Origin: Anabaena sp. WA102
GTDB taxonomy: Bacteria; Cyanobacteriota; Cyanobacteriia; Cyanobacteriales; Nostocaceae
Assembly: GCF_001277295.1 (NCBI RefSeq)
Contig: NZ_CP011456.1
Location: forward strand, 1,426,001-1,490,000
Direction: 5' to 3'
Length of the DNA stretch: 64,000 nt
Shown in pieces: positions 26,558 to 35,330 of this stretch; the stretch's first letter is position 1, and every line of letters begins with the position of its first letter. The position numbers were made by a program, and so were the translations under genes. Below the pieces are notes generated by a model. That model saw only the letters and a list, made by a program, of their open reading frames with translations, was not told the DNA's origin and made no database searches.

Positions 26558-26935
26558 CTATTTTTCACCCCTATTCATTTTTTCAATTTGGGGAATTTCT
26601 TGACCATTACGACTCATATTGTCTTGAGTCATAGTCATAATCCCGAAAAAAATTGCACTTCCCACAACTAAAGACAGTAAAGGATGCTTAATGACAATAA
26701 AATCTCTGATAATCCTTGCCAAAGGTCGGCTTTGACGACGGAGAGCCGACGAAATCATTATTTGTCTCCAAATAAATGGATCACGCACATAGTGGCCACT
26801 TTGGCAAACAACTAATTTTTCTTGACAATAAGGACAGGTAAACAAACCAATATAAGACTTTATTGGCTTTGTTCTGTTATTTTTTTGGCAAATTGGGCAA
26901 GTAACATAGTGATTATGAAAAGTATTTGTACTCAT
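26558..26935 (-). CDS. Zinc-ribbon membrane protein of unknown function
   Basis: This 125-residue protein has two Cys pairs near the N-terminus, CPIC (residues 14-17) and CPYC (34-37), plus a further Cys-x2-Gly-His (CQSGH). These suggest a zinc ribbon. A basic segment (RRQSRPLARIIRDF) precedes one hydrophobic helix (LLSLVVGSAIFFGIMTM, about residues 86-102). The short tail ends NRGEK. The topology suggests a cytosolic zinc domain tethered to the membrane. No family is recognised. It ends just after a repeat-rich spacer. Confidence 0.6.
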   Translation of the reverse strand: MSTNTFHNHYVTCPICQKNNRTKPIKSYIGLFTCPYCQEKLVVCQSGHYVRDPFIWRQIMISSALRRQSRPLARIIRDFIVIKHPLLSLVVGSAIFFGIMTMTQDNMSRNGQEIPQIEKMNRGEK

Positions 26936-27303
26936 CTACCTCGTCCACCTAGTCCCTCGATTCTATTTATAACAATATCTGTATTGAATTTTACTGTAAA
27001 CCTAGTAATCGTGCCATAATCACTGATAGTGATTGGCAAAATACTATTATGGAGTTTAAGAATGCAATTGCTCCAAAGACGTACTCCCCTCAATATTAAC
27101 CCAAGTTGTTAGCACCACAAAGTAGAATTATTTTTTCTAAATATTTTGTGATTTTTGTTAGTTAATTATTGAGCAGGCAGTTTCTCTGATAATGAACCAC
27201 AATAAGAAATAATAGACAAAAAACGGATTTTTCCAACATTATACCCCGTTTATCAATATCTAAGAATCCTCAATGATTAAAACCCTACTTTCCCCCATAT
27301 TCC
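26936..27303. other. Spacer, no gene seen
   Basis: This 368-bp gap lies between divergent genes (26558-26935 minus and 27304 plus). It presumably holds both promoters. I found no open frame with coding character, no strong hairpin and no dispersed repeat in it. Confidence 0.5.
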
Positions 27304-29154
27304 ATGCGGTTCACTCAGTTAATTAATCGTTTTCAAGCCTCTCCCGAAACAGTAGTGCTGTTTTTAGCCGTGCTAATTGGCAGTAGCACAGGTATGGGTA
27401 TAGTCACCTTTCACTATTTAATCCAGCTAATTAACAACTTCATGTTGGAAAATCTGATGGGACAGATTGGAATTTGGGGTGCTTGGACCTTAGCGGCTGT
27501 TCCTATTCTCGGTGGTATCATTGTTGGCCTCATGCGTTGGCGAACTCAAGATTTTGGTCCAGGACTTTCATCTCTGATAGCTGTTTCTCAGGGAAAAGAA
27601 GCGAAAAAACCCCTGCGACCGGTGACAAAAATGATCGCGGCGGCAGTTTCTCTTGGTAGTGGTGCATCTTTAGGTCCAGAAGGTCCAAGTGTAGAAATTG
27701 GGACTAATTTTGGGGTGTTGTTATCAGATGTATTACAAGTATCTCAGGAGCGTCAGCGGTTACTATTGGGGGCTGGTGCTGCGGCTGGGTTAGCGGCTGG
27801 TTTTAATGCCCCCATTGCGGGAGTATTTTTTGCCTTAGAAGTAGTCATGGGCAGTACATATTTTGCTACTTCTGCCGTAAGTGTGGTGTTACTTGCCGCC
27901 GTAGTAGCTGCTTTAATTGCTCAAATTGGGTTAGGTTCACAACCAGCTTTTGCTTTACCCGCTTATCAAGTTCGCAGTTACCTAGAATTACCGCTTTATC
28001 TGGGTTTAGGTTTGGGTGCAAGTTTAATTTCTCTTACTTATACTGAATCCATTCGTTTAGCTAAAGCTATCTTTGCTGGCAATTTCTCAGGGTTAACGTT
28101 ATTAGGTAAAATTCCTCAGTCCATTCAGCCAATTTTTGGTGGTGTAATTCTTGGTTTAGTCGGTTGGCAATACCCACAAATTTTAGGTATCGGCTATGGA
28201 ACTGTAGAAGCGATACTACAGGATGAAGATTTTTCCCTCAATTTATTACTCATTTTACTAGTATTAAAACTGCTAATGACAGCGGTAAGTTCAGGTAGTG
28301 GTTTTGTGGGCGGATTATTTGCCCCAGCTATGTTTTTAGGTGCTTCCTTTGGGTCTGCCTACGCTAAATTTTTGGCTTTGATCATCCCAGGAATTGGAGA
28401 ATATATGGCTGCGCCTCCAGCTTATGCAATGGTAGGTATGGCGGCGGTTTTAGCAGGTAGCGTGAGAGCGCCATTAACAGCAATTTTAATGTTATTTGAA
28501 TTAACCCGTGATTACCGCATTGTTTTACCTTTAATGGCAGCAGTGGGCTTAAGTGTTTGGTTGGTGGAACTAATCAAACCAACTGTAGATGCCAATGCTA
28601 ATCTGCAACAGATTGGTTTACCTGAATTGAAAGATGAAAAGGTAGAACTTTGGCAGCAAATGTTAGTAGCAGATGCTATGTACACCTGTCCCAAAAAATT
28701 ATCAGCAACTTTAGGCGTATTAGAGACTGCGGTAGTAATGACGCGGGAACGAATCCGCAGTGCTTTAATCATTGATGATGATACGGGTAAACTAGTGGGA
28801 ATTCTTTCCCTAGAAGATATTAAACGAACTTTTTTTATCTGCCAAAATCTTCCTAATTCATTGCCGGAAATTCAGGAATATTTATCTAGTCAAAAACTGA
28901 TAGATATTTGTACTACAGATATTCTCTATGCTTGGGATGATGAACCTGTATCTGAAGCTTTAGACCGGATGGCATTACGTGGTTTACATCAATTACCAGT
29001 GGTAGCTAAAGACAATCCCGATTTTATTCTGGGTTTGCTAGAAAGGGAACAAATTGAATTAACTTGTAATTTAACGGCAATCACTAAGATACTGCACCAA
29101 TATTCACCAGTGATTCCCACTGCCGAATATATAGAGGAAATTGGTAATTGGTAA
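27304..29154 (+). CDS. ClC-family anion transporter with CBS pair
   Basis: This 616-residue protein is a ClC channel/exchanger followed by a C-terminal pair of CBS domains (about residues 450-600; DAMYTCPKK and IDICTTDILYAW begin the two units). The gating glutamate is present: Glu126 in LGPEGPSVEIG. The first selectivity motif, GSGIP in E. coli ClcA, is FGPGLS here, so the central Ser is Pro86. The inner proton glutamate (Glu203 in ClcA) aligns with Val180, next to Glu179 in FFALEV. GLFAPAMFLG is the third motif. CBS domains suggest control by adenine nucleotides. Start ATG 27304. Confidence 0.93.
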   Translation: MRFTQLINRFQASPETVVLFLAVLIGSSTGMGIVTFHYLIQLINNFMLENLMGQIGIWGAWTLAAVPILGGIIVGLMRWRTQDFGPGLSSLIAVSQGKEAKKPLRPVTKMIAAAVSLGSGASLGPEGPSVEIGTNFGVLLSDVLQVSQERQRLLLGAGAAAGLAAGFNAPIAGVFFALEVVMGSTYFATSAVSVVLLAAVVAALIAQIGLGSQPAFALPAYQVRSYLELPLYLGLGLGASLISLTYTESIRLAKAIFAGNFSGLTLLGKIPQSIQPIFGGVILGLVGWQYPQILGIGYGTVEAILQDEDFSLNLLLILLVLKLLMTAVSSGSGFVGGLFAPAMFLGASFGSAYAKFLALIIPGIGEYMAAPPAYAMVGMAAVLAGSVRAPLTAILMLFELTRDYRIVLPLMAAVGLSVWLVELIKPTVDANANLQQIGLPELKDEKVELWQQMLVADAMYTCPKKLSATLGVLETAVVMTRERIRSALIIDDDTGKLVGILSLEDIKRTFFICQNLPNSLPEIQEYLSSQKLIDICTTDILYAWDDEPVSEALDRMALRGLHQLPVVAKDNPDFILGLLEREQIELTCNLTAITKILHQYSPVIPTAEYIEEIGNW

Positions 29155-29440
29155 TTGGTCAATATCCTGGGGGCAACCTCTCGTGATTGCTTTGATTTCC
29201 ATAGGCGTTGCTGATTAAGGGTATGAATTTTAGTCTCACGCAAAGGCGCAATCACGCTTCGTGATCTCGAAGAGTGGACGCACTGAGGTTTGAGTTTTAA
29301 AGGTTCAATTTGGGAATTTCATACCTCAACATGGCTACGCCACGCAGGCTATCAGCAACGCTAAATTAACTAGATTATCAATCAAGCGATCGCTCTCCAT
29401 TGATAAAATCTCTTCACAATGCAGCATATTCTAGTCTAAA
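29155..29440. other. Repeat-bearing spacer, no gene seen
   Basis: The gap between the ClC gene and the devB remnant holds a scrambled CACGCAAAGGCGCA repeat (29235-29285), the short GGCTACGCCACGC repeat near 29333, and a HIP1 octamer near 29386. I see no open frame with coding character. Confidence 0.45.
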
Positions 29441-29658
29441 GCCACCTTAAATAAAATAGCCGTAGCCGCACAGGCACAAGCCAATTTCGCTCAAAGTTAT
29501 GTTAAAACACCTCAAAATTGTGTAATTTTTGACATTTATAGCCGTGCGGGTGAAGTAGTATCCGGTAACGGCATTGTCGAACTTGGACAAATAAATCAGA
29601 TGGATGCAGTAGTGGAAGCACCACAAATAAACTCCAATCAGCCGACCCAGCAGATATG
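29441..29658 (+). pseudogene. devB: devB (HlyD-type membrane fusion protein) remnant
   Basis: A continuous frame without a proper start gives AQAQANFAQSYVKTPQNCVI, then FDIYSRAGEVVSGNGIVELG and QINQMDAVVEAPQ. This is the lipoyl/barrel region characteristic of DevB-like periplasmic adaptor proteins of DevBCA exporters. About 70 of some 400-plus residues remain. The tail runs into repeat DNA instead of a devC permease gene. An ATG at 29600 inside the fragment would also read through into devA, but I take that to be accidental. Confidence 0.8.
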
Positions 29659-29731
29659 TTTTAAATTCCTCAAAATTCCTCTCTGTTGTCTCTGCGGCTC
29701 TGCGTGCAAAAAAATCCTTAAAACCTCAACT

Positions 29732-30457
29732 ATGAAAACTACTAACTCTACTAAACCTGTAATTTCCATCTGCAATCTTGATCATTACTTCGGATCTGGA
29801 CAACTACGAAAACAAGTTTTATTTAATATTAGCTTAACTATAAATGCAGGGGAAATTGTAATCATGACAGGTCCTTCTGGTTCTGGTAAAACCACATTAT
29901 TAACCTTGGCTGGTGGGTTACGTTCTGCCCAGTTTGGGAGTTTGCAGGTATTAGGTAATGAACTATGTCAAGCCAATGCTAAACAATTAACCCAAGCCCG
30001 CAGAAATAACGGTTATATTTTTCAAGCCCATAACTTACACGGTAGCTTAACAGCAATCCAAAACGTCAGGATGGGTTTAGAAGTACAGCCGAGAATGTCA
30101 GCAAAAAAAATGTTAATGCAGTCACAGCAAATGTTAGAAGAAGTAGGATTAGGAAATCGTCTCAATTACTATCCAGATAGTTTATCAGGGGGACAAAAAC
30201 AACGGGTAGCGATCGCTCGCGCCTTAGTCAGTCAACCAAAAATAGTCCTAGCAGATGAACCCACCGCCGCACTAGATAAACAATCAGGACGGGATGTAGT
30301 AGAACTAATGCAGAAATTAGCTAAAGAGCATGGCTGTACAATTTTACTCGTCACCCACGATAACCGCATTTTAGATATTGCTGACCGCATTGTTTATATG
30401 GAAGACGGTCATCTTGTCCGAGAAAAAAGTGATTCTTTGCAAGATGTAGTGAGTTGA
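29732..30457 (+). CDS. devA: DevA-family ABC transporter ATP-binding protein
   Basis: This 241-residue ATPase has Walker A GPSGSGKTT, the signature LSGGQKQRVAIARAL, Walker B IVLADEPTAALD, a Q-loop in IFQAHNLHGSLTA, and the H-loop His in LLVTHD. Together with SICNLDHYFGSGQLRKQVL these place it in the DevA group, whose DevBCA complexes export glycolipids for the heterocyst envelope in Anabaena. I start at ATG 29732 (MKTTNSTKP). Only a devB fragment precedes it and no devC permease is present, so it must work with a permease from elsewhere or be an orphan. Confidence 0.88.
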   Translation: MKTTNSTKPVISICNLDHYFGSGQLRKQVLFNISLTINAGEIVIMTGPSGSGKTTLLTLAGGLRSAQFGSLQVLGNELCQANAKQLTQARRNNGYIFQAHNLHGSLTAIQNVRMGLEVQPRMSAKKMLMQSQQMLEEVGLGNRLNYYPDSLSGGQKQRVAIARALVSQPKIVLADEPTAALDKQSGRDVVELMQKLAKEHGCTILLVTHDNRILDIADRIVYMEDGHLVREKSDSLQDVVS

Positions 30458-30491
30458 AATACCTGGCGACAAAAGCACCGCCAGGATGATA

Positions 30492-31334
30492 TTAATGATT
30501 GGCTTGTTGAATTAAAGTATCTAACTCCTGCTGCATTTTACTTCTGACTAACTCATAGCATTCGTCCACATAAGTGCGATCGCTTGCAGCTTCTTTTCCA
30601 TAGCGTGCAAACACAATTGGCGGACAAACCCTAGTATAGATAGTTACAGGCAAAGGAATATTAGGCAGAGGTCCAAAAGCCAATCCCCAAGGTAATCCCA
30701 AATAAATGGGAAATACCAAAGGATCAACCCCAAGCAGCCAAGGCATCCCCATTTTATGAAATTGCTGCATGATTTCATACATATCAGCCAAGACAATCAG
30801 AGTATCATGTGAACCCCAGGAAATCGCCGGCACAATTGGTACATTCTCCCGCAACGCCAACTTAATAAACCCCTTCCGTTCGGCAAAATAAATTTTATCC
30901 CGCATCGCATGGGGTCGAAAGACATCCTCAGCACCACCCGGATAAACCAAGACACTAGCGCCAGCCCGCAAAGCCTTGTAAGCCATTTTGGGGTGCGCCC
31001 TCACTGCGCCAGCCTTCATCGCCATTTCTGCCGCCGGTGGAAACACATCCCAAACCTTAGGGTGCATCAAACCATAAATCTGTCTTTCGACACTAAAGCG
31101 ACGCAACCAATCATATAACATCATGGAAGTATCAGGAGAAGCCAGTCCACCATTATGAGAACCGACAACCAGAATTTTGCCATTTGGGATATTTTCCCAG
31201 CCACTGGTTTGGACTCGAAAATAACAGTTATATAACAAGCCCAAGATAGGCATCATAGATTCGATGAACCTTGGATCTCGTTGATCCAAAGACCACCCTG
31301 TGTTAGTCGTTTGAAGATGCTTTAGTTTGAACAT
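30492..31334 (-). CDS. Lysophospholipid acyltransferase (PlsC-like)
   Basis: This 280-residue protein resembles the glycerolipid acyltransferase superfamily. It has VVGSHNGGLASPDTSMMLYD (acceptor-binding and catalytic His region), GAVRAHPKMAYKALRAGASV, LVYPGGAEDVFRPHAM, and IVPAISWGSHDT, in the order seen in the long-chain acyltransferase/DGAT-like branch. It would transfer an acyl group to a glycerolipid or another alcohol at the membrane. It is convergent with devA, 34 bases away. Start ATG 31334. The exact substrate is unknown. Confidence 0.8.
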   Translation of the reverse strand: MFKLKHLQTTNTGWSLDQRDPRFIESMMPILGLLYNCYFRVQTSGWENIPNGKILVVGSHNGGLASPDTSMMLYDWLRRFSVERQIYGLMHPKVWDVFPPAAEMAMKAGAVRAHPKMAYKALRAGASVLVYPGGAEDVFRPHAMRDKIYFAERKGFIKLALRENVPIVPAISWGSHDTLIVLADMYEIMQQFHKMGMPWLLGVDPLVFPIYLGLPWGLAFGPLPNIPLPVTIYTRVCPPIVFARYGKEAASDRTYVDECYELVRSKMQQELDTLIQQANH

Positions 31335-31582
31335 CAGGAAATTTTATCAGGATTTATACGGATCAGACAATCCGCTGTTTTGCAGTTTCATCCAGCCTAA
31401 CGCAATCTTCCAATTGTTTTCCCCACTCTGGAATGATAAAATGTTCAGTAGGAACACAATCTAATTGTTCCCGTCTAAATAAATAATCTGTCAGAATTAC
31501 TGATTATTTGCTTAATAAATCTAAGACATTTATATATCAATAACACATAAAAAACCTCTTATTCCCCTATTGAAGAGGCTAC

Positions 31583-31647
31583 CGTGTACACACTCCTTAC
31601 CCAAAGCAAGTTTTCCATAACGACAATTTTTAACGCCAACCTACTTA
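31583..31647. mobile_element. Partial MITE-like element (ACCTACTTA family), copy d
   Basis: The segment TTACCCAAAGCAAGTTTTCC, then ATAACGACAATTTTTAACGC and CAACCTACTTA, matches the right half of the copy at 15590-15699 (ACCGACAATTTTCAATGCTA). Only one end remains. The rest of 31335-31703 shows no gene. Confidence 0.55.
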
Positions 31648-31703
31648 ACTTCTTCTTCCTGACACCTGACAACGATATAAACATTTAAGAGCATAGAAAT
31701 AAC

Positions 31704-32144
31704 ATGAAAACTTTGAGCCTAGTTACAATTGCTTCCTTAGCACTCACAATGGGCTTATTACTGAATCAGTCCAGCTTTGCTAAAACCCCACAATTAGAAA
31801 TTAACTCTAAGTTTGATCAAGACCCATTAGTATTAAACGGTACATCTGGAGGGAGTGTAAAAAGTAACTGTGGGAATATTAACACCGCTCCTAATCAAAT
31901 AATTGAAGTTACAGAGCCATTGCCTTATTTACGATTGACGGTAGAAAGTCAAGGACAGCCAACACTATTGATTTCTGGACCAGGAGGACGCTTCTGTGTG
32001 CTTGCTGATAGTTATAGTGGTGGCAAAGCCGAATTCTCCGGTTACTGGCAGCCAGGCAAATACCTATTGTATATGGGTGATTTGTCACAAGACAGGTTCA
32101 ACTACACCCTTACCATTTCCCAGCAAAAACAAGCGTTGCAGTAG
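31704..32144 (+). CDS. Secreted protein of unknown function
   Basis: This 146-residue protein begins with a clear signal peptide (MKTLSLVTIASLALTMGLLL, cleavage probably after NQSSFA near residue 26). The mature part (about 120 residues) is beta-rich with two Cys (KSNCGNIN and GRFCVLAD) that may form a disulfide in the periplasm. PYLRLTVESQGQPTLLISGP and YTLTIS resemble pre-peptidase C-terminal-type beta sandwiches, but I cannot confirm this. It lies 177 bases upstream of psbV on the same strand. Confidence 0.65.
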   Translation: MKTLSLVTIASLALTMGLLLNQSSFAKTPQLEINSKFDQDPLVLNGTSGGSVKSNCGNINTAPNQIIEVTEPLPYLRLTVESQGQPTLLISGPGGRFCVLADSYSGGKAEFSGYWQPGKYLLYMGDLSQDRFNYTLTISQQKQALQ

Positions 32145-32321
32145 CACATTTGCACGGCTTTTACGGCATCACTAAAACAACAACAATTTTAGCTTTGTTG
32201 ATCCTATCCTATCTAGAAATTTAAATTACAAGAGTTTAAGGGATCGTATTTTTGGCAACAAATTGGACTCCTAACATGATATTGGTATTACAGTGACTCA
32301 ATAAAATCTTTGAGGAGAAAT

Positions 32322-32813
32322 ATGTTTAAAAGACTAATTGGTGTTGTTGTTGCTACTATTTTGCTGACATTACAGATGGTTGTCGGTACTGCAACAGCTT
32401 TAGAACTGGATGAAACTATCCGTACAGTACCATTAAATGACAAAGGCGATACAGTTGTTCTCAGCTTAAAACAAGTCAAAGAAGGTAAACGACTATTCAA
32501 TTACGCTTGCGCTCAATGCCATGCCGGTGGAGTTACCAAGACTAACCAAAATGTGGGACTTGAACCAGAAGCCTTAGCAGGGGCTTTACCTAAGCGCAAT
32601 AATATTGAAGGTTTGGTGGACTATATGAAAAATCCCACTACCTATGATGGTGCAACAGAAATTTCGGAAATTCACCCCAGTTTGAAGAGTGCAAATATTT
32701 TCCGAGTTATGCGAAATCTGACTGAGAAGGACTTGAAAGCGATCGCCGGACACATTCTCTTAGAACCAAAAGTTGTTGGCACTAAATGGGGTGGCGGTAA
32801 AATTTATTACTAA
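32322..32813 (+). CDS. psbV: Cytochrome c-550, photosystem II extrinsic protein
   Basis: PsbV is a lumenal extrinsic subunit that stabilises the Mn4CaO5 cluster of photosystem II. The precursor of 163 residues has a signal peptide (MFKRLIGVVVATILLTLQMV, cleaved near residue 26 after TATA), the haem site CAQCH at residues 63-67, and a later His in EISEIHPSLKSANIF that is the second axial ligand in this family. It ends KWGGGKIYY. I start at ATG 32322, where GAGGAG lies just upstream, rather than the in-frame TTG at 32310. A hairpin follows the stop. Confidence 0.97.
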   Translation: MFKRLIGVVVATILLTLQMVVGTATALELDETIRTVPLNDKGDTVVLSLKQVKEGKRLFNYACAQCHAGGVTKTNQNVGLEPEALAGALPKRNNIEGLVDYMKNPTTYDGATEISEIHPSLKSANIFRVMRNLTEKDLKAIAGHILLEPKVVGTKWGGGKIYY

Positions 32814-32839
32814 ACTATCCTGATTCAGTCATACAAATT

Positions 32840-32868
32840 GTCAGGGAACAGAAAATAGATTCCCTGAC
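32840..32868 (+). terminator. psbV terminator hairpin
   Basis: GTCAGGGAA and TTCCCTGAC are exact 9-bp arms around an 11-base loop, 27 bases after the psbV stop. GGGATTTTAG follows, a weak T-run. It is a plausible rho-independent terminator. Confidence 0.65.
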
Positions 32869-32930
32869 GGGATTTTAGATTTTAAATTTTAGATTTTGGA
32901 TTGAAGATTCAAAATCCAAAAAGGTCTTAA

Positions 32931-33100
32931 GAGGATGTTTTAAAAGTGGTATCCCGTAATTTTCATCACATTGTTACCCCCCTTAGTGTCCCCTTATCAA
33001 GGGAGGAAACAAGAAAATCCAGTTCCCTCCCCTTTATAAGGGGAGGGTTAGGGAGGGGTAAAACATTTGATACAGCAACCATGACTTTTCAAACACCATC
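32931..33100. mobile_element. MITE-like repeat with GGTGTTTGAAAAGT ends, copy 1
   Basis: The segment begins GAGGATGTTTTAAAAGTGGT and ends CATGACTTTTCAAACACCAT, imperfect inverted ends. The inside (CCCTTTATAAGGGGAGGGTT) matches the copy at 40495-40662 closely. A minus or plus frame through it is not a gene. Confidence 0.8.
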
Positions 33101-33176
33101 TAAGCCCGCGAATTTATTCGTGGCATAAATCTAAAATCTAAAATCTAAAATCTAAAATTGTGTGACGGATCAAAAA

Positions 33177-34349
33177 CTAATTTCTAAGCTGTACAGGCAT
33201 AGCCAAATAGGTCATTTTTAATCCACCCAAAGGCGTGAAAATTACCGGAGTTAAACTTTGATTCAAGTGCATTTGAATTTCTGAAGATGGTAGTTCCTTC
33301 AAACCTTCCATCAGATATTTGACATTAAAAGCAATGTCTATATCTTCGCCAGATATTTGTGCTGGCATTGATTCTGTACCACTACCAACATCTTGCGCTT
33401 CACAAGATAAAGTAATCTCTTGATTGGCATTATCAATGCTGACTTTGACAATATTATTTTTCTGATCTGCTAACACAGCAATTCGTTCCAAAGTGCTAAT
33501 AAATTGCTTTCTTTCTAATGTGACTTGGCGTTCAAATTGCCGAGGAATTAATTGCCTATAAGCGGGATATTGCCCTTCTAAAGTGCGGCTGGTTAGGCGT
33601 TGATTTTGCCAAGCAAATACTACTTGACCTTGATCAAGATATACGGCTACAGTTTCTTCCGATGTGGAGTTATGTCCTAACATCCGTTGTAGTTCTCGCA
33701 ATGCTCTTGCTGGTACTGTCACCTCTACCTGTTCGCTACCCTCTACAGGGCGCTCATTTGTAGTTTCCAGCACTGCTAACCGATGTCCGTCGGTGGCAGC
33801 AAACTCTAAAGTGTCTTGTTTTAGGGTTAAATGTACGCCTGTGAGGACTTGCTTGGTTTCATCGGAACTGGTAGCAAACAAAGAACCTTTCAATCCTTCA
33901 ATTAGTGCGGCTGTGGTGAGAGTAATGGCTTCAGCGTTTTCAATTACAGGTAGTTCGGGGAATTCTTCTGCGCCCATTGCTCGGACTTGATAACGTCCGC
34001 TCTTAGGTTTGAGAGTAACAATTATACCTTCTCCGGTATTATCTCCTGATTGATAGCTTCGCTCGCCGCAGGCATCATCCAGGGTGATTTCCCCTTCTGG
34101 TAGACGAGAGGTGATATCTACAAGCAGTTTGGCAGGGAGAGCAATTGTCCCCCCTTCTAAGACCTCGGCGCTAAAGCTGCTACGGATACCTAAACTGAGG
34201 TCAAAGGCTGTTAAACTAACTTGATTAGTTTTGGCATCTGCTTGTAATAAGATATTGGCAAGAACAGGATGAGTTGGTCTGGACGGGACTGCACGACTGA
34301 CGAGAGAAAGGTTGCTACTAAGATCACTTTGAGAACAGATTAATTTCAT
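33177..34349 (-). CDS. dnaN: DNA polymerase III sliding clamp (beta subunit)
   Basis: DnaN forms the ring that holds DNA polymerase III on DNA. The 390-residue protein starts MKLICSQSDLSSNLSLVSRA at 34349; an in-frame extension to 34424 is in spacer sequence and I reject it. Three clamp domains follow, with conserved PVLANILLQ, TDGHRLAVLE in the middle domain and the C-terminal LGGLKMTYLAMPVQLRN, which contributes to the peptide-binding pocket. Length is normal. The DUF1995 gene lies upstream on the same strand, 87 bases away. Confidence 0.96.
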   Translation of the reverse strand: MKLICSQSDLSSNLSLVSRAVPSRPTHPVLANILLQADAKTNQVSLTAFDLSLGIRSSFSAEVLEGGTIALPAKLLVDITSRLPEGEITLDDACGERSYQSGDNTGEGIIVTLKPKSGRYQVRAMGAEEFPELPVIENAEAITLTTAALIEGLKGSLFATSSDETKQVLTGVHLTLKQDTLEFAATDGHRLAVLETTNERPVEGSEQVEVTVPARALRELQRMLGHNSTSEETVAVYLDQGQVVFAWQNQRLTSRTLEGQYPAYRQLIPRQFERQVTLERKQFISTLERIAVLADQKNNIVKVSIDNANQEITLSCEAQDVGSGTESMPAQISGEDIDIAFNVKYLMEGLKELPSSEIQMHLNQSLTPVIFTPLGGLKMTYLAMPVQLRN

Positions 34350-34436
34350 CTTTAAATTAAATAATGGGGGAATTGGTAATTGTAATTGGTAATGGGTAAT
34401 CAGGTGATTCAGCGATTTCCCCATTACTTTGTGATC

Positions 34437-35171
34437 TTAACTGCTTAAAGCCTTGATAAACCTTTGCAAACTCTTGAATACACTGGGTTTTCTGGCGGGT
34501 GTAGCGTCCGTAGTGTTTGCCGTTTGTCCTCCCATAAGAATCGCGTCTAATTCATCACCGGAGGGTTTGTTTGAGAGTTCAACAATTTTTTGATATTCGT
34601 CCTCTATTTCTTGCCATACTTCCCATTGTCCAGGGTAGCAACGGAAAAGGGCAGATTCATCATCTACAGGACGGATATAGTAACAAGATTCGATGGTACT
34701 AATGAAGCGACGACGAGTTTCTCTGGCTGTATAACCGATACCAACTACACTAGAATCTTCGAGTCGTGGTGTTAACATGATTACGGGGCGATCGCCGATT
34801 AGTTCACACAGCTTTTCTAATTGTGGCACTTCTACGGAGGTGGGGGCAATAAATAGGAAAATTTCATCCTCTGGCTGAATTTTTGCTTCTAGGGATGCAG
34901 CCCTACCAGTACCAATATCGGAAATTTGGAATTGTGTATCTGTCCAATCACGACGGGCTAAAGCAGCCGCACCAGCATCAGCAAAGAAGACTTTGAGACG
35001 GGATTCGTATTCAGTAAATTGGGGGAGAAATTGTTCTGCAACCGTCATGAATTTGAGTTCTGGAAATAATAACTCAACTTGAATCCGAGTTATACCATCA
35101 GCTAAAGCTGATTTTACCGCTTCACAAGATTGAGCGATCGCATCTTCTAAGGTTTTTGGTAGTTCAGCCAT
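34437..35171 (-). CDS. DUF1995 family protein
   Basis: This 244-residue protein has the family features: an N-terminal segment LPKTLEDAIAQSCEAVKSAL, RIQVELLFPELKF, FADAGAAALARRDW, and a C-terminal aromatic SALFRCYPGQWEVW. DUF1995 proteins occur in cyanobacteria and plastids. A plant relative (LPA3) helps photosystem II assembly, so an adenylate-kinase-linked or PSII role is sometimes proposed, but none is shown here. Start ATG 35171. It probably shares a transcript with dnaN. Confidence 0.85.
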   Translation of the reverse strand: MAELPKTLEDAIAQSCEAVKSALADGITRIQVELLFPELKFMTVAEQFLPQFTEYESRLKVFFADAGAAALARRDWTDTQFQISDIGTGRAASLEAKIQPEDEIFLFIAPTSVEVPQLEKLCELIGDRPVIMLTPRLEDSSVVGIGYTARETRRRFISTIESCYYIRPVDDESALFRCYPGQWEVWQEIEDEYQKIVELSNKPSGDELDAILMGGQTANTTDATPARKPSVFKSLQRFIKALSS

Positions 35172-35330
35172 AGTTTATCAAGTCGCTGGGTTAATATCTA
35201 ATTTTCTACTATATTGATTTAGGTGGTGTAAAAAATCATCCAATCACTAAAAATTCAATCTATTACTAATTTAGGCATTATTGTTGAGTGTTAACTGGCT
35301 AGAACTTCAGTTGAATAAAGTGCAAACTAC

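Noticed and set aside
32946..33128. A 60-codon frame after psbV
   Set aside because: It lies inside a MITE-like repeat that recurs at 40495-40662 without keeping the frame.
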